Below are positions 9,266 through 15,988 of a DNA stretch of 32,112 nt, piece after piece (within the stretch, counting starts at the first letter, position 1; every line of letters starts with the position of its first letter). The translations under genes were made by a program, and so were the position numbers. The notes under the pieces are model-generated. The model worked only from the letters and a program-made list of their open reading frames with translations. It did not search any database and was not told the DNA's origin. The stretch spans positions 1 through 32,112 of the IMG/VR virus record IMGVR_UViG_3300042937_000486. One strand, given 5' to 3'. Source of the stretch: a virus.

Positions 9266-9799
9266 TTATTTTTTAAATGTCGAAGCAGCTTCAGATCCAC
9301 CCTCATAGGTAGTAGTTTCGCCAGCATCTCCAGCAACAATCTTGCCCTCAAGTGTGTGTTGACCAACTCCCTCTGGATGATTCATATCTATCACTAATTT
9401 AAGACCATGTCCTAATTTGTGTGTTAATCCATCGTCATCCAACTTGGTGCCCTTTTCATCAACACCAGTACGACCACCGAATTGAGTTAACTTGAATTCC
9501 ATATGTTCTGATGTTGGATATTTCTTGCCATCATATTTGAAATCTAAACCAATCTTGTTCAGTTCAACACGAAGCTGTATCAATTTTTGTCTTGGATCTA
9601 ACATACCAGCGGAAGGAACATTAGAAAGAAATGGCTGAACAAATGCGTTGATTCTTTCTAACATTTCTGGTTCTGAAAGATCGTGCAATCCAACACTGCC
9701 GTCAGCGGCTTGTTGACTATTGTAGCCAGGAACAACCATTCCGTGGCCCTCTAAAATGTCGTATTGTTCAATCAGTCTTCTTAGTTCTTTGAATTTCAT
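9266..9799 (-). CDS. Late virion-associated protein with capsid-targeting-like start
   Basis: 177 aa. Begins MKFKELRRLIEQYDILEG, a short amphipathic leader with LIE, as in its neighbours. A helical middle (PRQKLIQLRVELNKIGLDF) and a Gly/Asp-rich C terminus follow. The C-terminal half may be beta-structured. No known family named. One base separates it from the upstream gene, so it is co-translated in the late operon. Confidence 0.7.
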   Translation of the reverse strand: MKFKELRRLIEQYDILEGHGMVVPGYNSQQAADGSVGLHDLSEPEMLERINAFVQPFLSNVPSAGMLDPRQKLIQLRVELNKIGLDFKYDGKKYPTSEHMEFKLTQFGGRTGVDEKGTKLDDDGLTHKLGHGLKLVIDMNHPEGVGQHTLEGKIVAGDAGETTTYEGGSEAASTFKK

Positions 9800-9800
9800 A

Positions 9801-10103
9801 TTAGCAATTCCACTTTCTTAAAGATAATGCTTTTCTTGTTGGTCTACCTTTTTCATCTTTCATTGGGCCAGGCATTCCACCCATTCGCGCACAGAACGAC
9901 TTTCGACGCTTTGCTGCTTTTGATCCTGGCTTCAACTTAGATGGTTCTGTAGTTACTGCAGTTTGTAGTTTTGATCCTGGGTTTTCTCTTCTATAAGAAG
10001 CAACACCCTTCTTGTTCAAACCACCTTCTGGATTCTTGCCTTCTTTGCGAGTCCATGCTGCGGTTGATTCTTTGATGAGATGTTGTAATTTGAAAAAATC
10101 CAT
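9801..10103 (-). CDS. Small basic phage protein (DUF6321-like)
   Basis: 100 aa, very basic. After the leader MDFFKLQHLIKES come AAWTRKEGKNPEGGLNKKG, a linker, and KAAKRRKSFCARMGGMPG with RKWNC at the end. This arrangement is typical of a widespread phage family I recall as DUF6321. The Cys residues and basic patches suggest nucleic-acid binding. The leader has the late operon's capsid-targeting pattern (LIKE then Ser), so it may be packaged with DNA. Confidence 0.8.
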   Translation of the reverse strand: MDFFKLQHLIKESTAAWTRKEGKNPEGGLNKKGVASYRRENPGSKLQTAVTTEPSKLKPGSKAAKRRKSFCARMGGMPGPMKDEKGRPTRKALSLRKWNC

Positions 10104-10114
10104 ATTACTCTTAT

Positions 10115-11248
10115 TTATGCTTTACGCCATTTGTTGTTGTTACGAGAGCGGTTTGTGTGTGTAGAAACCACTCTCAGATTCTTTGGACTGTTATCATTAG
10201 CATTACCGTTTTTGTGATCCAGCTCGACTGAACTGTCCCCCTTGCGGGTTCTGCCAGATGCATTTGCTTTTCGTCTTGCAACCGTCCGCTTATCTTTCTT
10301 TTTTCTATTAGCCAATTGCTTTGCAGATGGACGCTCTTTGTCCCATCCATACATCTTATGATCTCTTTTCTTTCTAGTAGCATCTTTTGCTTCCTGTAAG
10401 AAAGATAGAATCTGAAGATAAGACTCTTTGACTGTTTTCTTTTTGGTTGGCTTGACTGGTTTAGCAGCAGCTTTGGCTGCTTTCTTTTCTGCTTTGGCCA
10501 CTTCTTTTGCCGCTTTATCATCAGCAATCTTCTTGTGGGAAGCATCGAGCTGAGTCTTAATTAATTTGAAATATGCCTTCTTATTCTTAACAGATGTTGG
10601 CATCATGGAATGTGCAACTTCCTCATCACCAGAAGAAACGGCATCGCGTAATCTACCAGCCTTTATTGCTGATATGTCGCCTAAATTGATACCCTTTAGA
10701 AGAGTCTTTCTATCTATTGCACCCTCGTTTCTTGTTCCACCCATTTGATGGAAGTTGATATCAACCTTGTGGACTTTTTTATCTTCCCCGACAAAGCCAC
10801 CATATCTTTCTAAGTGTTTCTCTAAATGTCCTTTGATTCCATTAGGTCCCATTTGATCAGAACCAACAGCAACAGTTATGTCTTTGTGTCCCTTTGATAT
10901 CATATGACTTATTTGGTGAAACGGTGTCATCGAACTAGCTTTTGGGACAATACCAAATTTCAACTTACCCTGATGTTCTTTTGGCATATTTGCAGCAATA
11001 TGTGCATGAGAACCCGAAACGATATCAGTCTTTTGTTCATGTGTGAGTGGTGCGTCTGGTTTTAATTCAGTTGTACCAATACCATGATAGAAGTGCGTGT
11101 GTCCAGTTGTAGCAGCATGATTTGCTGCCATTCTAGCCATCTCTTCGTGTGCTTTGGTATATGGACCAAATGCACCAGTAACCAAGAATGCCCTGCCAGG
11201 ATTCTTTGCTTCTATGAGAAGATTACGAATTTTCTGAAGGTTTATCAT
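10115..11248 (-). CDS. Nucleotidyltransferase fused to HNH endonuclease, capsid-targeting-like leader
   Basis: 377 aa in two enzymes. Residues 1-14 (MINLQKIRNLLIEA) are a T4-CTS-like leader. Residues 20-210 are a HIGH-type nucleotidyltransferase: GAFGPYTKAH with T31/H34, VGSDQM, and ISAIKAGRLRDAV in the place of the ISSTxxR motif. A Lys/Ala linker leads to a second leader-like segment (SYLQILSFLQEAKD) and then an HNH nuclease with VELDHKNGNANDNSPKNL and TNRSRNN. The internal leader suggests two tagged genes fused. The first domain could make NAD-like or sugar nucleotides; the second cuts DNA. Start overlaps the upstream gene by 26 bases. Confidence 0.8.
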   Translation of the reverse strand: MINLQKIRNLLIEAKNPGRAFLVTGAFGPYTKAHEEMARMAANHAATTGHTHFYHGIGTTELKPDAPLTHEQKTDIVSGSHAHIAANMPKEHQGKLKFGIVPKASSMTPFHQISHMISKGHKDITVAVGSDQMGPNGIKGHLEKHLERYGGFVGEDKKVHKVDINFHQMGGTRNEGAIDRKTLLKGINLGDISAIKAGRLRDAVSSGDEEVAHSMMPTSVKNKKAYFKLIKTQLDASHKKIADDKAAKEVAKAEKKAAKAAAKPVKPTKKKTVKESYLQILSFLQEAKDATRKKRDHKMYGWDKERPSAKQLANRKKKDKRTVARRKANASGRTRKGDSSVELDHKNGNANDNSPKNLRVVSTHTNRSRNNNKWRKA

Positions 11249-11498
11249 TCTTTTTTGCTCTTCTTTTTGACACTTTCTTGACTACTGGGGCTTCTACTTC
11301 CTCCAACAAAACAAGATCATCTAATTCTAATGTAGATTCAACTGCTGGGGATTTCTTGGACTTGATATGGAGTAATAGAAATGCTGATGTGACTAAGGTA
11401 TTGACTTTATCTTTAAGCCAATAAACCTTACCATCTTTCTTGATGAATGTACCACCAAACAATCCTTTAAATATTTTCATTAATTTAGTTTTCAACAT
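11223..11498 (-). CDS. Small basic protein with acidic centre, 91 aa
   Basis: Start at 11498 is set by TAATG overlap with the 29-aa gene and an AGGA site. Begins MLKTKLMKIFKGLFGG, an amphipathic helix, then TFIKKDGKVYWLKDKVNTL, a hydrophobic stretch, an acidic EL-rich part and a basic tail (KKVSKRRAKKND). No family recognised. The amphipathic start could bind membrane or act as a leader. Confidence 0.65.
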   Translation of the reverse strand: MLKTKLMKIFKGLFGGTFIKKDGKVYWLKDKVNTLVTSAFLLLHIKSKKSPAVESTLELDDLVLLEEVEAPVVKKVSKRRAKKNDKPSENS

Positions 11499-11587
11499 TA
11501 TTTTGGTTTTCCTGTATTCGGTTTCGGTCTTGGGGTTGGTCTTGCAGGCTGTCTCGGACCACCACATCCACATCCATTAGTAATCAT
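11498..11587 (-). CDS. 29-aa Cys/Pro/Arg microprotein
   Basis: A complete tiny gene: its ATG overlaps the stop of the ligase-like gene (ATGA at 11584-11587) and its TAA overlaps the next ATG (TAATG at 11496-11500). The product starts MITNGCGCGG and continues as a Pro/Arg/Lys tail ending TGKPK. CGC could bind metal; the tail is extended and basic. Tight coupling on both sides is the main reason to call it. Function unknown. Confidence 0.65.
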   Translation of the reverse strand: MITNGCGCGGPRQPARPTPRPKPNTGKPK

Positions 11588-12882
11588 TGTGCTTCTCCTG
11601 GATTTGATCGTTTCATGGCACCCATCTTACCTTTTTCGAAATTCATACGAGAGAATTGTTCTCTTTTGACTGCTTTAAGAGCCCTTCCAGTACTACTGTC
11701 AACCATAACAAATCCCTCTGGTTCTACTGCTTCATGATGAATTGACTCTGCACCAGTATGAGGATCCACCTTCGAAGTCTTAGAGTATGTTGCAATTCCT
11801 TTAGTCTTCTTTAATCCATCTATCAACAACGACTTTGCTTTTGCAATGTTGTGATGAGCAGTCAAGGTATTATGAATATGATCGCTATTTTGAAGAACAT
11901 GATTAATAAGTTCCACTCTTCTAGCATGTACTTTATCTTTGCCGGTTTGTGTTTTTAACTTATCGGCTTCTGCTGTATGTCTTTTAGTTATAAAATCGAC
12001 AAGATGTTCTTTAGTCGGCTTGTCAATGCCTCGTTTAACATTGTCATTTACAAACATTTTCAAGATAGGTCTAAGTGTTGGATGTTTTGTAGTAGAATCC
12101 AAGAAGTCAGCACTGTTGTCCATATGTTCATGTGCAAGTTTTAAATGCTCTACGATTTTCTTATGATCTCCAGCAGATAGAAGTTTTTCTTCTCCTTCTG
12201 GTTTGCTCATTTGTGCGTCTTTATGCCATACATCTGGGTGAGATTGAAAATGTGAGATCTCTGGTGAAAATTCTACTGATTGATCCTTAGCACCAAAGTT
12301 TTTGTAACCAGTATGAACTATGATACCCATTTTAGATCTTGCAATCTTCTTAGCATCATCTGTGCCATGTGGCACAGCATATGTTAATGTGTTTGGTGTA
12401 AATGAAATGTGTTCTTTACCATCAATATTTTCAGACTTGAGATCCTCTGGAGTATACATCATATCTCCTTGATACACCTCACCGTGCGGAACATTCAGCT
12501 TCTTTAAATGTGTATATGCTGCTTTCAGCTTTGTGACTAAGCCAGGAGAATCTCCATGATGTTTTTCTATGTCTCTGTGTGAGTAATTAATCTTTGGAGT
12601 CTTTGCGAATACAGATTTTGTTCCAACAAAGAACTTGCCTGTCTTGGGATGCATACCAAATATTACTGCAGGAGCACCATCATATTTGGTAGTTACTTTA
12701 AAATCTGGTCCATGCTTACCACGCAAACCATTTGCTAATGAATGTATGTAATGTGCCCCAGACTTGCCACCGGCATGTCCTTCGTCAAACATAGCATCCT
12801 CCGCATGTTCCAGATGTATGTTTGCACCCGGAGCTTCGTCAGTTTGTTCTAAGAGAAATTGTGAAAAATCAAACAAGTACAT
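11584..12882 (-). CDS. DNA/RNA ligase-fold nucleotidyltransferase (DUF6267-like), capsid-targeting-like leader
   Basis: 432 aa. Leader MYLFDFSQFLLEQTDE fits the capsid-targeting pattern. The rest carries the motifs of covalent nucleotidyltransferases: motif I K66-Y-D-G, a motif III-like HGEVYQGDMMY (E135), motif IV EGFV (389-392) and motif V K403xxK406. Such enzymes form a lysyl-AMP and seal nicks, or cap RNA. The spacing between motifs III and IV is long, with a helical insert (about 230-360). I recall the family as DUF6267 in cyanophages, without assigned activity. Start overlaps the upstream gene by 14 bases. Confidence 0.75.
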   Translation of the reverse strand: MYLFDFSQFLLEQTDEAPGANIHLEHAEDAMFDEGHAGGKSGAHYIHSLANGLRGKHGPDFKVTTKYDGAPAVIFGMHPKTGKFFVGTKSVFAKTPKINYSHRDIEKHHGDSPGLVTKLKAAYTHLKKLNVPHGEVYQGDMMYTPEDLKSENIDGKEHISFTPNTLTYAVPHGTDDAKKIARSKMGIIVHTGYKNFGAKDQSVEFSPEISHFQSHPDVWHKDAQMSKPEGEEKLLSAGDHKKIVEHLKLAHEHMDNSADFLDSTTKHPTLRPILKMFVNDNVKRGIDKPTKEHLVDFITKRHTAEADKLKTQTGKDKVHARRVELINHVLQNSDHIHNTLTAHHNIAKAKSLLIDGLKKTKGIATYSKTSKVDPHTGAESIHHEAVEPEGFVMVDSSTGRALKAVKREQFSRMNFEKGKMGAMKRSNPGEAQ

Positions 12883-13186
12883 AAGCAGTTATTCCAGACC
12901 CAAGTGTCAAAGAAGTTACTTTCTTTAAAGCAAGAGGGAGTACTAGAGTCTCGTGCTGTCGAACATTTACAGTAAATGTTACAGTCTTATATGTTCTGCC
13001 GGTATAATCACCATATTCTGTAGTATCTCTTACTCCTGCATTCTGTGTGATCCAAACTTCTGCAGTTATTGAAGTTGTGGCTCCTGCATCAAGACCATTT
13101 GTGAACATGATTGCTCTGGAATTTAACTCAACGCCTGTAGTAAGTGAACCTGTAATTGTGTATGCTGGTGGATTTGAAAATCTCAT
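12869..13186 (-). CDS. Small beta-rich protein, 105 aa
   Basis: Begins MRFSNPPAYTITGSL, with alternating hydrophobic and Thr/Ser residues throughout and KTVTFTVNVRQHETLVLPL near the end. Consistent with a beta-sandwich virion or decoration protein; no family named. AAGGAG precedes the ATG and a TATAAATA box lies 30 bp upstream, so it is a late gene. The end overlaps the ligase-like gene. Confidence 0.7.
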   Translation of the reverse strand: MRFSNPPAYTITGSLTTGVELNSRAIMFTNGLDAGATTSITAEVWITQNAGVRDTTEYGDYTGRTYKTVTFTVNVRQHETLVLPLALKKVTSLTLGSGITAYVLV

Positions 13187-13207
13187 TTTGTGTATTTCTC
13201 CTTGAAG

Positions 13208-13732
13208 TTACTCATTATTTATACTAATCCACCTTTCCCAAAGTTGATTGTGTCCATTATCATATACTTTAATCAGAATAAAGTCCTTATTTGGGGGAGC
13301 AGGAACAGCCAATAGTTTCATATTTGCTTCTGATGGTGTTCTATTCTTCTTTCTTACATTGCAGGGCTTGCAGCAAGAAACCATATTTTCCCATGTATTC
13401 TTACCACCACGGCTTTTTGGCAGCACATGATCCATTGTGAATAGGGTTTTTGTGAGCTTTTTAGAACAATACTGACACACACCACCATCTCGAATGTATA
13501 AATTCTTTTTAGTCATCTTACATTTACGGAATGGAATGCGAACATACTCAACCAATACAATAACTGTTGGGAGTTTTAATACTCCACTGGTAGTCTTGAT
13601 TTCGTGATAATCTTCATAATTGTATGGTTTGATTGCTTTACCAGCAATAACCAACTTAACCGCTTTGATCCAATCAATCACTCCAAGTACTTCTTCGGAA
13701 GCATTTAACAACAAAACTTCTTTATCCATCAT
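13208..13732 (-). CDS. HNH endonuclease
   Basis: 174 aa. Zinc pair C86/C89 (CQYC), HNH core MDHVLPKSRGGKNTWEN with D101/H102 and N116, and second pair C121/C124 (CKPCN). The N-terminal 80 residues are the usual helper domain of stand-alone HNH enzymes (KEVLLLNASEEVLGVIDW). It may be a homing endonuclease or a packaging or host-DNA nuclease. AGGAG precedes the start, three bases after the upstream gene. No capsid leader. Confidence 0.88.
   Translation of the reverse strand: MMDKEVLLLNASEEVLGVIDWIKAVKLVIAGKAIKPYNYEDYHEIKTTSGVLKLPTVIVLVEYVRIPFRKCKMTKKNLYIRDGGVCQYCSKKLTKTLFTMDHVLPKSRGGKNTWENMVSCCKPCNVRKKNRTPSEANMKLLAVPAPPNKDFILIKVYDNGHNQLWERWISINNE
13216..13223 (-). promoter_or_regulatory. T4-type late promoter box TATAAATA
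   Basis: Exact box on the - strand inside the 3' end of the HNH gene, 30 bp before the ATG of the 105-aa gene. Would start transcription of the ligase/nucleotidyltransferase block independently. Confidence 0.65.
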
Positions 13733-13735
13733 ATA

Positions 13736-14659
13736 TTACTCCTGTGAGCTTAACATTGCATCTACTGTAGATAGAAATCTCTTTGAGTATTTCTTGTATA
13801 GTTTATTCATATCCTTAGTTTCTTTTGCAAACACCTTGTCTACTTCTTTTTCGTCAGAATCTAATAGTTTCTTTACCATCTTTTTGTTTACTGCTGATGG
13901 ATCTTTTTCTGAACTTAGAATCTTATCTTGTACAAACTCTGCAAATTCTTTATCTTCCATAGAAAGTAACTGTTGAAAGTATTGTAGATATTCTGCACGA
14001 CCGTATGCCTGTTGACTAGACTTAGCAGGTGCAGCCTTACCACCTCCACCACCACCGCGAGTAGGGGCGCTTCCACCTTGTTCTTTTGCATTTGGTCCAC
14101 CGGATGCTTGAAATTTCAACATGGTTGGACTTGATGGAGCACCATCAACATTGTTCGGGGCAGCTTTTGATGGGGGATCATTTAGAGATCCTGAGGCTTC
14201 GCCAGTATTCATAATAACACTGGCAGCTTTGATGAAGCGATCTTTATACTTCATAAATGGATCTCTGTATGTGCCCCATTCTTTATCTTGGGTGGAAAAC
14301 AGATTCTCCCATCGTTGCAATCCGCTCATTAAATCTTTAACAGTAAAAGAAGAAACAGGCTTCTCATTATCAAAAGCCAAACGATACAATCTATCTTGTA
14401 CCCAATTCATAAACTCAGCATCATTTAATTGCATCGCATTCATCATTGTATTTCTTTTTCTACCAACAGCTTGCACAGAATATTGTTTAATAACTGCTTC
14501 CTCGTTTACTGATCTCATGGTTCCCGTTGGAATTATAGTCGTTATAAGTTTACTTGCCATAGCAACAGAATTCAGTTTTTGATCACCCATCAACTTGCGT
14601 TTAACGCCATGTCGTTCCAGTATCTTTTTAACTTTTGATAATATCTGTGCTCGATCCAT
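13736..14659 (-). CDS. Hypothetical phage protein with duplicated helical domain
   Basis: 307 aa, started at 14659 because GGAG lies six bases upstream. A similar segment occurs twice: DAEFMNWVQDRLYRLAF near residue 110 and DKEFAEFVQDKILSSE near 240, joined by a Gly/Ala/Pro-rich linker (residues about 160-210). N and C ends are basic and helical. This looks like a two-lobe structural or DNA-associated protein; no family named. It follows a terminator and a GATAAATA box, so it heads its own transcript. Confidence 0.7.
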   Translation of the reverse strand: MDRAQILSKVKKILERHGVKRKLMGDQKLNSVAMASKLITTIIPTGTMRSVNEEAVIKQYSVQAVGRKRNTMMNAMQLNDAEFMNWVQDRLYRLAFDNEKPVSSFTVKDLMSGLQRWENLFSTQDKEWGTYRDPFMKYKDRFIKAASVIMNTGEASGSLNDPPSKAAPNNVDGAPSSPTMLKFQASGGPNAKEQGGSAPTRGGGGGGKAAPAKSSQQAYGRAEYLQYFQQLLSMEDKEFAEFVQDKILSSEKDPSAVNKKMVKKLLDSDEKEVDKVFAKETKDMNKLYKKYSKRFLSTVDAMLSSQE

Positions 14660-14678
14660 ATGATACTCCATTTAAAAG

Positions 14679-14686
14679 TATTTATC
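14679..14686 (-). promoter_or_regulatory. Late promoter-like box GATAAATA
   Basis: One mismatch to TATAAATA, located between the terminator and the 307-aa gene with about 20 bp to its ATG. Position fits a late promoter restarting transcription after the terminator. Confidence 0.5.
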
Positions 14687-14690
14687 TATT

Positions 14691-14715
14691 AAAAAACCCC
14701 CATTGCTGGGGGTTT
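14691..14715 (-). terminator. Rho-independent terminator
   Basis: 8-bp stem AAACCCCC/GGGGGTTT, loop AGCAAT on the - strand, followed by TTTTTT. Ends the transcript of the 422-aa gene. Same loop and core as the terminator at 19.66 kb. Confidence 0.85.
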
Positions 14716-14718
14716 CTT

Positions 14719-15987
14719 TTACTTCTTTTTGTTTTTGGGTAATGTTGCTTGTAGTTTCTTTATTTCTGCTGAATTTCCTTTACCAGCAGCGCGCAACGCT
14801 TGTATCTTCTGTATTGTGGTTTTCTTATATCCACCTCTGGCTTTAACTACAGTTGATTTTGCATCAACCTTTACTTTGCTAGATTTGGCTGCAGATTCCT
14901 TTGCTTTAGATGCAATTCTTTTTTGCATTGCTTCTTTGTTACCAAGCAATCCACGAACCTTTGCAACTGCACCGCCAATGCCCTTGCCAGCAGAAGATGT
15001 TGCATTTTTCTCAAGAGTTTCTTTTGCTTTTGCAAGTATTGCTTTATTGGTAGATCCTTTAGATTTTTCTAATTTATTAACTAGAGCATGTAATTCTGCA
15101 GTTGTTGCTTTTCTTGTACCATCCGCACGACGACCGGCGCGTGAAGTTGCCAATTCTTTTTCATTCTCTGCCATTGCATCTTTTTTATCGAGTCGTGTTT
15201 CTCTATCTTTACCATATTTCTTTGTCTTGGCAACAAAATCACCAATACCTTTTGCAGAACGCACAGCAGCCTTAGCACCACCAGCATATGCCTTAATTTT
15301 ATTAAGAATACCTTCTTCTAATTGTTCTTCGGTGAGTAGTTCAATCTCTTCAAACGAATATGTTTCGATAAGATCGTCAATAAAAGAAATTGTAAAAACA
15401 TCATGCTGATCTTCTGTCAAGCAATCCAACACATCTGAATATTCTTCTGCAACAACTGGTTTCTTGTTTCTGTGTATTGCAGCATCATATACAGCGGCTC
15501 CGTCAAAAGGCAATCCTCTTCTTGCTCTATTGACTTTGAGTTTATCAAGGGCATGCCTTGCTTTCCCTGCTGCTCCTAGTCGTTTGTAAGTTAATTCGTC
15601 TTGTTGTTCTTGTGATAAACCATCCGGCATACCACCAGTAGATGCTTGTAAAGCCTTTGCATATGCACCCAAAGCACGACCAGCTTTTGCAGCATTGGCT
15701 TCTGTTATATCTTCGTCCGCACCGTCAGTTTCTTCTTTTTGTATACTAGCTTTCATGTCAGCTTTCAATTCCTCTTCACAATCCTTGCAATGTCCAGATC
15801 CTTCAGTATCGTTAGGATCAATTGATTCGCCACAATCTTTGCAAGTAGATGATTCTTGACGCTTGTACTTGCCAACATAAGAAGGTTTCTTTCCAGCAAG
15901 AGCGGCTGCAGTTGGCAATCCTGGATTACCATTTGCTTCAAGGTAAGTCTTCGATACTTCTTTGATCCAATCTGAGTCGTTTGTCAT
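14719..15987 (-). CDS. Zinc-ribbon, Lys/Ala-rich late protein, 422 aa
   Basis: Leader MTNDSDWIKEVSKTYLEANG belongs to a second leader class in this region (W-helix-Y-x-E). A four-Cys zinc ribbon follows: C49, C52, C67, C70. The middle is acidic with LLTEEQLEEG, a good match to a T4-type prohead protease site, as is DITEANA near residue 93. The last 190 residues are Lys/Ala/Arg-rich like histone tails and should bind DNA. Together this suggests a processed, DNA-associated head core or internal protein. Separated from the upstream gene by one base; a terminator follows. Confidence 0.75.
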   Translation of the reverse strand: MTNDSDWIKEVSKTYLEANGNPGLPTAAALAGKKPSYVGKYKRQESSTCKDCGESIDPNDTEGSGHCKDCEEELKADMKASIQKEETDGADEDITEANAAKAGRALGAYAKALQASTGGMPDGLSQEQQDELTYKRLGAAGKARHALDKLKVNRARRGLPFDGAAVYDAAIHRNKKPVVAEEYSDVLDCLTEDQHDVFTISFIDDLIETYSFEEIELLTEEQLEEGILNKIKAYAGGAKAAVRSAKGIGDFVAKTKKYGKDRETRLDKKDAMAENEKELATSRAGRRADGTRKATTAELHALVNKLEKSKGSTNKAILAKAKETLEKNATSSAGKGIGGAVAKVRGLLGNKEAMQKRIASKAKESAAKSSKVKVDAKSTVVKARGGYKKTTIQKIQALRAAGKGNSAEIKKLQATLPKNKKK

Positions 15988-15988
15988 G

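Noticed and set aside
14729-15409. 226-aa hydrophobic open frame on the + strand
   Set aside because: Antisense of the Lys/Ala-rich 422-aa gene; Phe/Leu/Ser runs are the reverse reading of Lys/Glu codons.
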